This document shows, one piece after another, positions 16,006-24,427 of a stretch of 33,727 nucleotides of DNA. The number at the start of each line of letters is the position of its first letter. Positions within the stretch are counted from its first letter, which is position 1. The position numbers and the translations under genes are program-made. The notes under the pieces were generated by a model. That model saw only the letters and a program-made list of their open reading frames with translations. It was not told the origin of the DNA and ran no database searches. Source of the stretch: Acetivibrio cellulolyticus CD2 (lineage in GTDB: Bacteria > Bacillota > Clostridia > Acetivibrionales > Acetivibrionaceae); NCBI RefSeq assembly GCF_000179595.2, contig NZ_JH556658.1:861954-895680 (forward strand), in the 5' to 3' direction.

Positions 16006-16491
16006 ATGAATGAAACATTTAATTTTAAAATGATTGATGATATCCTGTCAAAACATGGATTAAGTGAAACTTATATCATTGCAATACTTCAAAGTATTCA
16101 GGAGAAATATCGTTATATTCCCAAAGAGGTATTCCCATACCTTTCAAAAAAGCTTAATGTAAGCGAAGCAAGAATATTCAGTGTGGCGACATTTTATGAA
16201 AACTTTTCACTTGAACCCAAAGGTAAATATGTTATAAAAATTTGTGATGGGACAGCCTGTCACGTTAGAAAATCAATTCCGATTTTAGAACGTCTTAGAA
16301 AAGAGCTTAAGCTTTCAGATAAAAAGATAACAACCGATGATTTGATGTTTACAGTCGAAACCGTATCGTGTCTTGGCGCATGTGGTCTCGCTCCTGTAAT
16401 AACAGTTAATGACAAGGTGCATCCTGCAATGACCCCCGATAAGGCATCTGAACTTTTAAAAGAATTGAGGGAGGGAAATGCAGATGATTAA
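16006..16491 (+). CDS. hydC: NuoE-like [2Fe-2S] subunit of bifurcating hydrogenase (HydC)
   Basis: 161 residues. It has an N-terminal helical region and a C-terminal thioredoxin-like [2Fe-2S] domain with Cys80, Cys85, Cys122 and Cys126 (CDGTACH and CLGACG). It matches complex I 24-kDa (NuoE) subunits and the HydC subunit of trimeric electron-bifurcating hydrogenases. It passes electrons within the HydABC complex in the cytosol. AGAGGTGA lies 12 nt after the phosphatase stop. The 3' end overlaps hydB by 8 nt. Confidence 0.92.
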   Translation: MNETFNFKMIDDILSKHGLSETYIIAILQSIQEKYRYIPKEVFPYLSKKLNVSEARIFSVATFYENFSLEPKGKYVIKICDGTACHVRKSIPILERLRKELKLSDKKITTDDLMFTVETVSCLGACGLAPVITVNDKVHPAMTPDKASELLKELREGNADD

Positions 16492-18358
16492 GAATAGAGA
16501 AGAATTACAAAAAATCCGAGAAATTTATGCAAAGTATCTTCAGGCACAAAAGAAAAAAATACTTGTCTGTGCAGGTACAGGGTGTGTATCAAGCGGTGCT
16601 CTTGAGATTTTTGACCGTCTGGCAGAGCTTATTTCACAAAATGGACTGGACTGCCAGGTTGAACTTGAAAAAGAGCCTCATGATAAATCAATAGGTATGA
16701 AAAAAAGCGGCTGTCACGGTTTTTGTGAGATGGGACCGCTTATAAGAATTGAGCCTGAAGGTTATCTATATACAAAGGTAAAATTACAGGACTGCGAAGA
16801 AATTGTTGATAGGACAATTGTTAGCGGAGAACATATTGAAAGACTTGCATATAAGAAGGATGGTGTTGTTTATAAAAAACAGGACGAAATTCCTTTTTAT
16901 AAAAAGCAAACCCGCCTTGTATTAGATCACTGCGGGCACATTGATTCCACATCCATCAACGAGTATCTCGCAATTGGAGGCTACAGCGCGTTTGAAAAGG
17001 CGCTGTTTGACATGACCCAGGATGAAATCATAACTGAAATTTCAGAATCCAATCTTCGCGGACGTGGGGGCGGAGGTTTTCCGGCAGGTCGTAAATGGTC
17101 ACAGGTGAAAAGACAGAACGTAGAGCAAAAGTATGTGGTTTGTAACGGAGATGAAGGTGACCCCGGCGCATTTATGGATAGAAGTATTATGGAGGGCGAT
17201 CCTCACAGGATGCTAGAGGGCATGATGATTGCAGGTCTTGCCTGTGGTGCTTCTGAAGGCTATATTTATGTTCGTGCCGAATATCCAATGGCTGTTTCAA
17301 GACTTAAAACTGCTATAAAACAGGCTTCTGAATGTGGTTTGTTAGGTGAGAATATTTTAGGACGCGGCTTTAACTTCAATTTGCATATTAACCGCGGTGC
17401 GGGTGCCTTTGTTTGCGGTGAAGGTAGTGCTCTTACTGCTTCTATTGAAGGAAAGAGAGGTATGCCAAGGGTAAAACCTCCAAGAACGGTGGAACATGGT
17501 TTGTTTGATAAACCTACCGTTCTGAACAATGTTGAAACCTACGCCAATGTCCCTCTTATTATAAATAACGGTGCAGCCTGGTATAAAGCAATAGGGCCTG
17601 AAAACAGCCCAGGAACAAAAGCCTTTGCACTGACAGGAAATATTGAAAATACAGGACTTATTGAAGTTCCTATGGGAACAACCTTGAGAGAGGTAATCTT
17701 TGACATTGGTGGTGGCATGAGAGGCAACGCTGATTTTAAAGCCGTTCAGATTGGAGGCCCATCAGGTGGGTGTTTATCAACAGACGATCTGGATCTCCCG
17801 CTCGATTTTGACTCACTCCAAGAAGCAGGAGCAATGATTGGATCAGGTGGTATGGTTGTAATGGACAGCAATACCTGTATGGTTGAAGTTGCACGCTTCT
17901 TTATGAATTTTACCCAGAACGAATCCTGTGGTAAATGTGTACCATGCCGTGAAGGTACAAAGAGAATGCTTGAAATTTTAGAAAGAATTGTTGAAGGCAA
18001 AGGTAAAGATGGAGACATAGAGTTGCTTTTGGAACTTGCAGATACCATTTCAGCAACTGCCCTTTGTGGACTGGGCAAGGCGGCAGCTTTCCCGGTTGTA
18101 AGCACAATTAAAAACTTCCGTGAGGAATATGAAGCACATATCAGAGAAAAGAGATGTCCTACAGGCAACTGTCAGAAACTAAAAAGAATAACAATTGAAG
18201 CAGCTTTATGCAAAGGGTGCTCAAAGTGTTCAAGAATTTGTCCTGTAAATGCTATAAGCGGCAAAGTGAAAGAACCTTATGTAATAGATCAGAGTAAATG
18301 TATAAAGTGTGGAGCTTGTGTCGGAAGCTGTGCATTCCACGCAATAGTGGAGGGTTGA
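16484..18358 (+). CDS. hydB: NuoF-like flavoprotein subunit of bifurcating hydrogenase (HydB)
   Basis: 624 residues. Domains in order: a thioredoxin-like [2Fe-2S] domain (about Cys29, 34, 77, 81), the FMN/NADH-binding NuoF core with NLRGRGGGGFPAGRKW (about 190-205), an SLBB region, a [4Fe-4S] site (ESCGKCVPC and a later LCGLG Cys), and two C-terminal [4Fe-4S] ferredoxin motifs. This is the subunit that oxidises NADH; in trimeric enzymes it couples NADH and ferredoxin oxidation to H2 formation at HydA. An ATG at 16478 is in frame but only 2 nt from the AGGGAGGG site; 16484 has 8 nt spacing and is preferred. hydA follows after 2 nt. Confidence 0.93.
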   Translation: MIKNREELQKIREIYAKYLQAQKKKILVCAGTGCVSSGALEIFDRLAELISQNGLDCQVELEKEPHDKSIGMKKSGCHGFCEMGPLIRIEPEGYLYTKVKLQDCEEIVDRTIVSGEHIERLAYKKDGVVYKKQDEIPFYKKQTRLVLDHCGHIDSTSINEYLAIGGYSAFEKALFDMTQDEIITEISESNLRGRGGGGFPAGRKWSQVKRQNVEQKYVVCNGDEGDPGAFMDRSIMEGDPHRMLEGMMIAGLACGASEGYIYVRAEYPMAVSRLKTAIKQASECGLLGENILGRGFNFNLHINRGAGAFVCGEGSALTASIEGKRGMPRVKPPRTVEHGLFDKPTVLNNVETYANVPLIINNGAAWYKAIGPENSPGTKAFALTGNIENTGLIEVPMGTTLREVIFDIGGGMRGNADFKAVQIGGPSGGCLSTDDLDLPLDFDSLQEAGAMIGSGGMVVMDSNTCMVEVARFFMNFTQNESCGKCVPCREGTKRMLEILERIVEGKGKDGDIELLLELADTISATALCGLGKAAAFPVVSTIKNFREEYEAHIREKRCPTGNCQKLKRITIEAALCKGCSKCSRICPVNAISGKVKEPYVIDQSKCIKCGACVGSCAFHAIVEG

Positions 18359-18360
18359 TC

Positions 18361-20061
18361 ATGAATAGTAAACAATATATGACAATTGATGGAATTCCTG
18401 TTGAAATAAACGGAGAAAAAAATCTTCTTGAGCTTATTCGTAAAGTTGGTATTAAACTTCCTACGTTCTGCTACCATTCAGAATTATCAATTTACGGTGC
18501 ATGCCGTATGTGCATGATTGAAAATGAATGGGGTGGCTTGGATGCTGCATGTTCAACTCCTCCTAAGGCAGGAATGAATATAAAAACAAACACAGCAAGA
18601 CTTCAGAAATACCGTAAAATGATCTTAGAGCTTCTGCTTGCAAATCATTGCCGTGATTGTACAACCTGCAGCAACAATGGAAAATGTAAATTGCAGGATC
18701 TTGCAATGCGTTATAACATTAATTCTGTAAGATTTCCCAATACAGCATCAGAGCCAATGGTTGACGATTCTTCACTTTGTATTACAAGGGACCAGAATAA
18801 GTGTATATTATGTGGTGACTGTGTTCGTGTATGTAATGAGGTACAAAATGTCGGTGCTATTGATTTTGGATATAGAGGCTCGAAAATGAAGATATGTACA
18901 GCGTTTGACAAGCCAATTGCTCAGTCAAACTGCGTTGGTTGTGGGCAGTGTGCCCTTGCATGCCCGACAGGTGCAATTGTTATAAAAAATAATACCGATA
19001 AGGTCTGGAAAGAAATTTATGATAATAATACAAAGGTAACAGTTCAGATAGCTCCTGCTGTCCGTGTTGCTCTTGGCAAGGAGCTTGGCCTCAATGACGG
19101 CGAAAATGCCATTGGAAGGATTGTCGCAGCACTTAGAAGAATGGGGTTTGATGAAATATATGACACATCAACAGGCGCAGATTTGACAGTGCTGGAGGAA
19201 TCTGCGGAGCTTTTAAAACGCATTAAAGACGGTAACAATGATATGCCGCTCTTTACATCATGCTGCCCAGCATGGGTAAATTTCTGTGAGAAGCATTATC
19301 CGGAGCTTTTGCCGAATGTTTCAACATGTCGGTCACCTATGCAGATGTTTGCATCTGTTATAAAGGAACAAAATTCTAATTCAAGCAGGCGAGTAGTTCA
19401 TGTTGCGGTAATGCCATGCACGGCAAAGAAATTTGAAGCCGCACGCGAAGAATTTAAAGTCAATGGTGTTCCAAATGTAGATTATGTTATTTCTACTCAG
19501 GAGCTTATACAGATGATAAAGGAATCGGGTATTATATTCACAGACCTAGAACCTGAAGCAATTGACATGCCCTTTGGTACCCATACAGGTGCAGGTGTCA
19601 TATTTGGTGTTACCGGTGGTGTCACAGAGGGAGTACTAAGAAGAGTAGTTTCGGACAAGTCAGCCACATCCTTTATGACGTTATCCTATGCCGGAATTCG
19701 AGGTCTGGAAGGCGTAAAAGAAGCTTCCTTGATGTATGGTGACAGAAAGCTTAAAATTGCAGTTGTAAGCGGACTTAAAAATGCCAGCAAACTGATTGAA
19801 AAGATTAAAGCAGGCGAGCATTATGATTTGGTTGAGGTTATGGCATGCCCCGGTGGTTGTATAAATGGCGGAGGTCAGCCTTTTGTCTCAAGCGAGGAAA
19901 GGGAAAGAAGAGGAAAAGGTCTTTACAGCGCAGATAAGCTTTGCAGTATAAAGTCATCGGAGGAGAATCCTCTTATGATGTCACTCTATAACGGAGTTTT
20001 GAAAGGCAGGGTTCATGAATTGCTTCATGTTAATTATGCAGCAAATAAGGAGGCCGATTAA
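18361..20061 (+). CDS. hydA: [FeFe]-hydrogenase catalytic subunit (HydA)
   Basis: 566 residues. Domains in order: a [2Fe-2S] plant-type ferredoxin domain (Cys37, 48, 51, 64), a His-ligated [4Fe-4S] site (HCRDCTTC...C, 96-109), two [4Fe-4S] motifs (Cys148-158 and 191-201), and the H-cluster domain. The canonical H-cluster motifs are all present: TSCCPAW (Cys301, 302), MPCTAKK (Cys353) and MACPGGCINGGGQP (Cys496, 500). It reduces protons to H2. The frame is open 63 nt further upstream inside hydB, but GGAGGG at 18348-18353 serves the ATG at 18361. The C-terminus ends shortly after the catalytic domain, without the extra NuoG-like extension of some HydA proteins. Confidence 0.95.
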   Translation: MNSKQYMTIDGIPVEINGEKNLLELIRKVGIKLPTFCYHSELSIYGACRMCMIENEWGGLDAACSTPPKAGMNIKTNTARLQKYRKMILELLLANHCRDCTTCSNNGKCKLQDLAMRYNINSVRFPNTASEPMVDDSSLCITRDQNKCILCGDCVRVCNEVQNVGAIDFGYRGSKMKICTAFDKPIAQSNCVGCGQCALACPTGAIVIKNNTDKVWKEIYDNNTKVTVQIAPAVRVALGKELGLNDGENAIGRIVAALRRMGFDEIYDTSTGADLTVLEESAELLKRIKDGNNDMPLFTSCCPAWVNFCEKHYPELLPNVSTCRSPMQMFASVIKEQNSNSSRRVVHVAVMPCTAKKFEAAREEFKVNGVPNVDYVISTQELIQMIKESGIIFTDLEPEAIDMPFGTHTGAGVIFGVTGGVTEGVLRRVVSDKSATSFMTLSYAGIRGLEGVKEASLMYGDRKLKIAVVSGLKNASKLIEKIKAGEHYDLVEVMACPGGCINGGGQPFVSSEERERRGKGLYSADKLCSIKSSEENPLMMSLYNGVLKGRVHELLHVNYAANKEAD

Positions 20062-20062
20062 T

Positions 20063-20314
20063 GTGTTGGAGGTTAAAATTTGTATAGGTAGTTCTTGCCA
20101 TTTGAAAGGTTCTTATAATGTTATTCATGAATTTCAACATCTTGTTGAAGAAAACTCTTTGCATGATAAAATCGATATAAAAGCTAAATTTTGCATGAAA
20201 CAGTGTCAAAACAAAGGTGTAGCTGTAGAAGTTTGTAATAAAGTTTATGGTATTTTGCCTGAGAATGCAGAGGAATTTTTCAAAAATACAATTTTACAAA
20301 TAGTGAAAGGTTGA
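20063..20314 (+). CDS. Second small thioredoxin-like [2Fe-2S] protein, GTG start
   Basis: 83 residues, beginning (V/M)LEVKICIGSSCHLKGS. It is a paralogue of the protein at 12878 (shared ICIGSSCHLKGS; KFCMKQC in place of AFCMKNC; PENAEEFF in place of PENAKNFF). A longer ORF starts inside hydA, but AAGGAGG (20047-20053) sits 9 nt before GTG 20063, and homology begins there. Cysteines are in the C-x4-C and C-x3-C pattern. It closes the operon, and the two copies flank the hydrogenase block. It may be a subunit or electron carrier for HydABC. Confidence 0.78.
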   Translation: MLEVKICIGSSCHLKGSYNVIHEFQHLVEENSLHDKIDIKAKFCMKQCQNKGVAVEVCNKVYGILPENAEEFFKNTILQIVKG

Positions 20315-20318
20315 TAGA

Positions 20319-20362
20319 AAAGAGGAGTATTAACAACTTTGAAGTTGTTGATACTCCTCTTT
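20319..20362 (+). terminator. Terminator of the rex-adhE-hyd operon
   Basis: A 21-bp stem with one G-T wobble: the left arm 20319-20339 (AAAGAGGAGTAT...) pairs with the right arm 20342-20362 (...ATACTCCTCTTT), loop TG. A T-rich tail is included in the arm. It lies 5 bp after the last gene. The next 195 bp (20363-20557) hold no gene I can support. Confidence 0.8.
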
Positions 20363-20557
20363 CTTGTGGGCCCAGCATGGGAGCTCTATCGTCGATGTCA
20401 TTCAAACATAATTTTGATTACCAATTCTTCTGTACCTATGCCATTAGCAAAATTGCACATTATTTTTTGTATCACAAGCATGTTTTATTTAGTGTTTTTT
20501 TATGATATGCTAAATTTAATGTTAAAAAGTATAAATTAGTTTTTAGGAGGTCGCTGA

Positions 20558-21412
20558 GTGAATAAAAAATTAAGGATACTGGCTGTCTTTGGAGCGATTA
20601 TTGTAATATTAGGACTGACTGGTTGTTATGAAATGAGTAATGAAGAAGAAGAGAAGTTAAAAAAACTAGAGCAAAGTTATTCCGAAGCTTTTATAGAACA
20701 AGCGAAAATTCAATATGGTAAAGATGCAAACGTTTACCATATTTCTGCTGAAACCGAAGCTGTGTCCGACCCATTATTTGGTGCACTGGCTGATAGCGAA
20801 ACAAGAACTACAGGTAATTTAGAGGGTACGATTAGAATAGGCAAAGAATCGTTTCATGGCAAGTACTTTCCTGATTTAAATGAAATTTATACACAAAGAA
20901 ATATTAGGAAAATAAAAGATTCTTTAAAAGACTATTTTAGCTATTTGAATCTGAATATAGTTGATTTTTCAGTAACAAACAGTGCTTATGTGGATGATTA
21001 TTTACCAGATAACATCGTTTCTTATGAAGATATGTTAAAGGATAAGCGTTTCTTGCTAATAACTTTTTATGTAACAGGTGACCTCGGTAAAATATCCCCC
21101 AAAGACTTCTCTGGCTTGGAAAAATATTGGAATGAATATACAGGAATTGAAGGTGAGGATGTCGGAAGTATAAAATTTATTCAATTAAAAGATGCATTAT
21201 CCATAAATAAAGCAAGATATGCAACAGATAAGCTAAATTTTGGATACAATTATACAAATGATAAGTACTTACCTGATGATATCAAAAAAGAATTTGTAGA
21301 TGGGTGTAAAAAATATAATATTATTAGTTGCCTATATCTTAGCTGTGATATGACTAAAGATGAAGAAGGTAATATAAGGCATGAGTTGTTCTTTATGTAC
21401 AATCATATTTAG
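20558..21412 (+). CDS. Lipoprotein of unknown function, GTG start
   Basis: 284 residues. ILGLTGC (17-23) is a lipobox, so the mature protein is anchored by Cys23 on the outer face of the membrane. The rest is soluble, starting with an acidic Glu-rich helix (EEEEKLKKLEQSY) and continuing as mixed alpha/beta with no motif I recognise. The start is GTG, with TAGGAGG 7 nt upstream. It stands alone after the hydrogenase operon terminator, and its function cannot be inferred from its neighbours. Confidence 0.75.
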   Translation: MNKKLRILAVFGAIIVILGLTGCYEMSNEEEEKLKKLEQSYSEAFIEQAKIQYGKDANVYHISAETEAVSDPLFGALADSETRTTGNLEGTIRIGKESFHGKYFPDLNEIYTQRNIRKIKDSLKDYFSYLNLNIVDFSVTNSAYVDDYLPDNIVSYEDMLKDKRFLLITFYVTGDLGKISPKDFSGLEKYWNEYTGIEGEDVGSIKFIQLKDALSINKARYATDKLNFGYNYTNDKYLPDDIKKEFVDGCKKYNIISCLYLSCDMTKDEEGNIRHELFFMYNHI

Positions 21413-21473
21413 TTACCAAGGTTTTGTACAAACTTAATACTTTTAGACTCTCTGTAGTTTGTAAATGCTTAGC

Positions 21474-21487
21474 TAGAAACGTTTCCA
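21474..21487. promoter_or_regulatory. cre-like palindrome
   Basis: TAGAAACGTTTCCA fits the catabolite-repression consensus TGNAANCGNTNNCA with one mismatch. It lies 57 bp upstream of the promoter at 21544. It could be a CcpA or other LacI-family site; a chance palindrome is possible. Confidence 0.35.
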
Positions 21488-21543
21488 ACACAGGAGCAAC
21501 ATTATAAAGTTAATATTTATAGGCATCACTCTTTTGTTGGGCT

Positions 21544-21571
21544 TTGAAGTGAATTTTAATGAAGTTATAAT
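21544..21571 (+). promoter_or_regulatory. Promoter of the small coiled-coil ORF
   Basis: TTGAAG (21544-21549), 16 bp, TATAAT (21566-21571). It is about 70 bp before the ATG at 21640. Confidence 0.5.
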
Positions 21572-21639
21572 AAATTAGAAATTAAAATGTAGTAAACTTA
21601 TCTGATGTTTTGTAAATATATATGAAAGGATGTGCAAAT

Positions 21640-21870
21640 ATGGAAGAAATATTAAAACAGATATTAAATAAATTAGAAAAACTAGAGAGTATTGAAAATA
21701 AAATAGATAGAATCGAATCGGATATATCTGCTATAAATTATACGTCAAAGCAAATGGATAATAAAATTGATTCAATAACAAATGTAGAAGCAAATTTAAT
21801 GGAAGTTAAAGCAAATATTTAAGAGCAGGAAGTTGAAATTAAAGTTATTAAAGGCGGTAGAGTATCTTAA
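21640..21870 (+). pseudogene. Small coiled-coil protein interrupted by a stop codon
   Basis: From the ATG at 21640 (AAAGGA upstream), MEEILKQILNKLEKLESIEN and following residues form heptad-like coiled coil for 60 residues, then meet TAA at 21820-21822. The same frame continues for 15 more sense codons (EQEVEIKVIKGGRVS) to TAA at 21868-21870, in the same helical style. The simplest reading is a CAA or GAA codon mutated to TAA. The shortened product could still be made. Small proteins of this look occur widely in clostridia and their function is unknown. Confidence 0.6.
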
Positions 21871-22083
21871 AAATAGATGTTCAGAGTTATATTTTGAGTG
21901 AAATATGGATTGTATTTTGATACAATATAAGAAACTACCATTTCGTGGTAGCTCCTGAATTTTGGGCCGATGCACTTCGACTAAACCAGCTAAGCGTTGT
22001 CAAGTTAAGTATTATGAAAAATAAATTTCAGAAGATAAAAATGCATAGCAAAAATAAAAAGCACTTTTTAAAGCAAAGTAAAT
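21871..22083. other. Gene-poor flank of the Tn3 insertion
   Basis: The stretch holds a short hairpin (CTACCA with TGGTAG, 21936-21952) and a weak ORF running into the transposon end without a ribosome site. I see no supported gene. Confidence 0.4.
22079..22083. repeat. Left target-site duplication TAAAT
   Basis: Identical to 29737-29741 on the other side of the transposon. Five base pairs is the Tn3-family duplication length. Confidence 0.85.
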
Positions 22084-22121
22084 GGGGTATGGGCAGATTT
22101 TTGCAAGAATCGTACGCTAAG
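22084..22121 (+). repeat. Left terminal inverted repeat of the Tn3 element
   Basis: 38 bp with one difference from the right repeat. The tnpA fragment's stop codon (22117-22119) lies inside its inner end. Confidence 0.9.
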
Positions 22122-22645
22122 GAATATTAAGATTATTTGGCTCATTTAATGGTCTTAGATTACCCAATGATGCAATATTTTTCATGTTGAAGGTGTATTC
22201 CCCCAAGAAGTTTATATGTTCCCAATCCAAAGGTGACATATAGTTCAATAGTTCCTCATTCAAGGCGTTCTTTTCCTTCAAATACTCAATTGCTTTTTCA
22301 AGATAGACTGTATTCCAAACGCTTATAGCATTGATGATTATATTCAAGGCACTGGCTCTTTGCAGTTGGTCTTTGATAGCTTTTTCTTGAAGTTCTCCGC
22401 GCTTGCCAAAGAATATCGCTCTGGCTAATGCATTTGTGGCTTCACCCTTATTCAGTCCTTTCTGAATCCTACGGCGTAGAGCTTCATTGGAAATATAATC
22501 AAGAATGAAAATTGTCTTTTCTATTTTACCCATTTCTTTAAGGGCTGCTGCAAGTTTATTCTGACTTGAATAGGAACCAATCTTACTCATTATGAGAGAA
22601 CCAGATACCTTACCCTCTCTGATGGAGTGGGCTAGTCTCAGAACA
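22117..22645 (-). pseudogene. 3' fragment of Tn3-family tnpA (duplicate copy)
   Basis: Encodes the last 175 or so residues of TnpA (VLRLAHSIREGKVSGS to the C-terminus), nearly identical to 25908-26436. I count about six nucleotide differences in about 530 bp and one clear amino-acid change (YSSQN here, YSRQN in the full copy). Similarity stops sharply after base 22645, where the sequence becomes unrelated. A chance ATG upstream lets it look like a 180-residue ORF, but the catalytic Asp residues are missing, so it cannot act as a transposase. Confidence 0.9.
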
Positions 22646-22916
22646 CCGTGTCGATACATGCAAAGCTCACGGTGATAACGGTAAACCTTAAAAGAATAGC
22701 GGTAATAATCGAGGGGAAAACACGTAATCCCGAGTCAATTATCACCGCTATTTGTTATCTTGGGCGCAAACGTTCACTCATCACGAATTTTTAATCGTTG
22801 TAATCGAAAAAGAGTGCTTTTTCAGTGGTTTCGAACCGTCACCTTGTGTCCTACCCACTATATCGTCAAAATCAATGTATAATAAAAAGTCGACAATATA
22901 AGGTGCACAATGAAAC
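22646..22916. other. Junction segment with imperfect hairpin
   Basis: No gene seen. An imperfect stem (ATAGCGGT at 22696-22703 with ACCGCTAT at 22744-22751, extended by ATAAT/ATTAT) lies past the end of the minus-strand membrane-protein gene and may end its transcript. The left part marks the breakpoint of the tnpA fragment. Confidence 0.4.
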
Positions 22917-24320
22917 CTATTCCGATTTTCTTATAGGCTTAACAATAGTCGTACACAAGCCCACTAAACCAATCAATACAACAATCGCAAGTGCCTGACT
23001 CGAACTGTTCCAGAATCCTTCGCCAAGATAGAGGATACCTCGCAGACCTTCAGTGATGAAGCGCAGCGGTGTCCAAGGATAGAGTAAATTTTGCCAAGCG
23101 TTTGGCAAAAACTCATACGGCAAATCAGCAACACCCATGCCAAACACCAATAGTCCAACAGGTACTATCATTCCAGCTATCCCAAGCCAGTCAATCGCGC
23201 TTATTACCAATAATTGGAATGCAAACGACGCAATTGCGACAAATAATGCAATGTCGATAAACGGAATACCTATACCCACAACTGTGTGCACTATGAACGC
23301 TACACTAAAACCTATTCCAAGTGCCAAACCCGCCGAGTATAAAAGCTGAATGCTAATAGATTTTATACGTCCTTTGCGAATTGAAAAGTCCGGTTTAAGT
23401 TTTGATGCGATGACAGCCGCTGTAGCGTAGGCCGATATATATGTCAAAATCATAAGTATCACTTGAAGCATTCCTGTGCCCATATCTGATGGGATGGCGT
23501 TTAGATATTCTATATCATAGCTTAACCCTGATGATCCAACCATCTTGATAAGCGTGGTTTCAAGTGAGCTTGCTACCGTAGGATTTTTGCCTTGATTTAT
23601 AATGAGCTTCACCGCACTCTTAGTGTCAGCGCTTAGTGTTAGGAGATTAGTATTGCTTTTTGACGCACCGTCTGAGAAAGATTTTGCACCTTCTGCAAGT
23701 TTCGACACACCTCCTGCGAGTGTACCAGACGCAGTTTCCAATTTAGACAGCCCATCGTTGGTTGCGCTAGACGTGACCTTAGCGGCACCGATTGCTTGTG
23801 TGGCTGCTTTCACATCGCCGTTTTTCAGTGCAGCAACAGCTGTATCTATAAAGCTGCTTACTTTGTCGGAACCAGCTTTCACTGAGCTAAGGCCACCCGA
23901 CAGTGCCGTAGCACCCTCGTTAAGTTTTGATATGCCACCAACTAGTTCGCCTACCTTATCGAGTAAGCCACCTGTTTTTGCGGCAACCAACGAAGCAGTA
24001 AAGTCACGTGGTACAATAATCGCCACGTAAAAATCATTGTTGTCTAGGGCCTTTTGAAGGTCAGCCTCATTCGTGAATCTCGTCCATTCGACTTTGGAAA
24101 CCTCGCCCGATGACGAACCCGCATCCATAATTTTCTCCACGACCATATTTCCCGCGTTGAGGGAGCCTGCCGCGGTATTGGCACCCTCATCTAGTGATAG
24201 GACAGCGATAGGTATATCATGCGGAGCCATTTTTAACATTGGATACACGAGTAGCATCCCCAGACACAATGCCGTAACAGATGCTATGATCGGGATAAAC
24301 CACTTTTTCATTTTCTTCAT
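22917..24320 (-). CDS. YhgE/Pip-like (ABC-2 permease-type) membrane protein
   Basis: 467 residues. One N-terminal transmembrane helix (about 8-30) is followed by a long outside segment (about 35-275) rich in Ala/Ser/Gly and small helices (ASGTLAGGVSKLAEGAKSFSDG), then five or so transmembrane helices (about 285-460) like ABC-2 permeases. This is the layout of YhgE/Pip proteins, related to phage-infection protein and RND/ABC-type exporters of unknown cargo. A GTG three codons earlier (24329) is possible but lies 2 nt from the AAAGG site; ATG 24320 has normal spacing. It is divergent from the TetR gene, which probably represses it. It is transposon cargo and uses more CG-rich codons than tnpA. 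Confidence 0.8.
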   Translation of the reverse strand: MKKMKKWFIPIIASVTALCLGMLLVYPMLKMAPHDIPIAVLSLDEGANTAAGSLNAGNMVVEKIMDAGSSSGEVSKVEWTRFTNEADLQKALDNNDFYVAIIVPRDFTASLVAAKTGGLLDKVGELVGGISKLNEGATALSGGLSSVKAGSDKVSSFIDTAVAALKNGDVKAATQAIGAAKVTSSATNDGLSKLETASGTLAGGVSKLAEGAKSFSDGASKSNTNLLTLSADTKSAVKLIINQGKNPTVASSLETTLIKMVGSSGLSYDIEYLNAIPSDMGTGMLQVILMILTYISAYATAAVIASKLKPDFSIRKGRIKSISIQLLYSAGLALGIGFSVAFIVHTVVGIGIPFIDIALFVAIASFAFQLLVISAIDWLGIAGMIVPVGLLVFGMGVADLPYEFLPNAWQNLLYPWTPLRFITEGLRGILYLGEGFWNSSSQALAIVVLIGLVGLCTTIVKPIRKSE

Positions 24321-24347
24321 TTTTAACACAACCTTTCCTTGTATTCA

Positions 24348-24359
24348 ACAACGTGTTGT
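24348..24359. promoter_or_regulatory. Inverted repeat, TetR operator candidate
   Basis: ACAAC-GT-GTTGT lies between the divergent membrane-protein and tetR genes. Position and symmetry fit an autoregulating TetR repressor; no direct evidence links them. Confidence 0.5.
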
Positions 24360-24427
24360 ACTATAATGTTAACATATACGCTGGGAGTTATCAGTAGACA
24401 ATATTTAAGAAAGTGTTGGGTGATAAA

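Noticed and set aside
21945-22130. Possible 61-residue ORF running into the Tn3 left end
   Set aside because: No ribosome site, it ends inside the transposon repeat, and the composition is not protein-like.
23602-24366. Long plus-strand ORFs opposite the YhgE-like gene
   Set aside because: They are antisense shadows of an Ala/Ser-rich coding region, without starts or recognisable domains.
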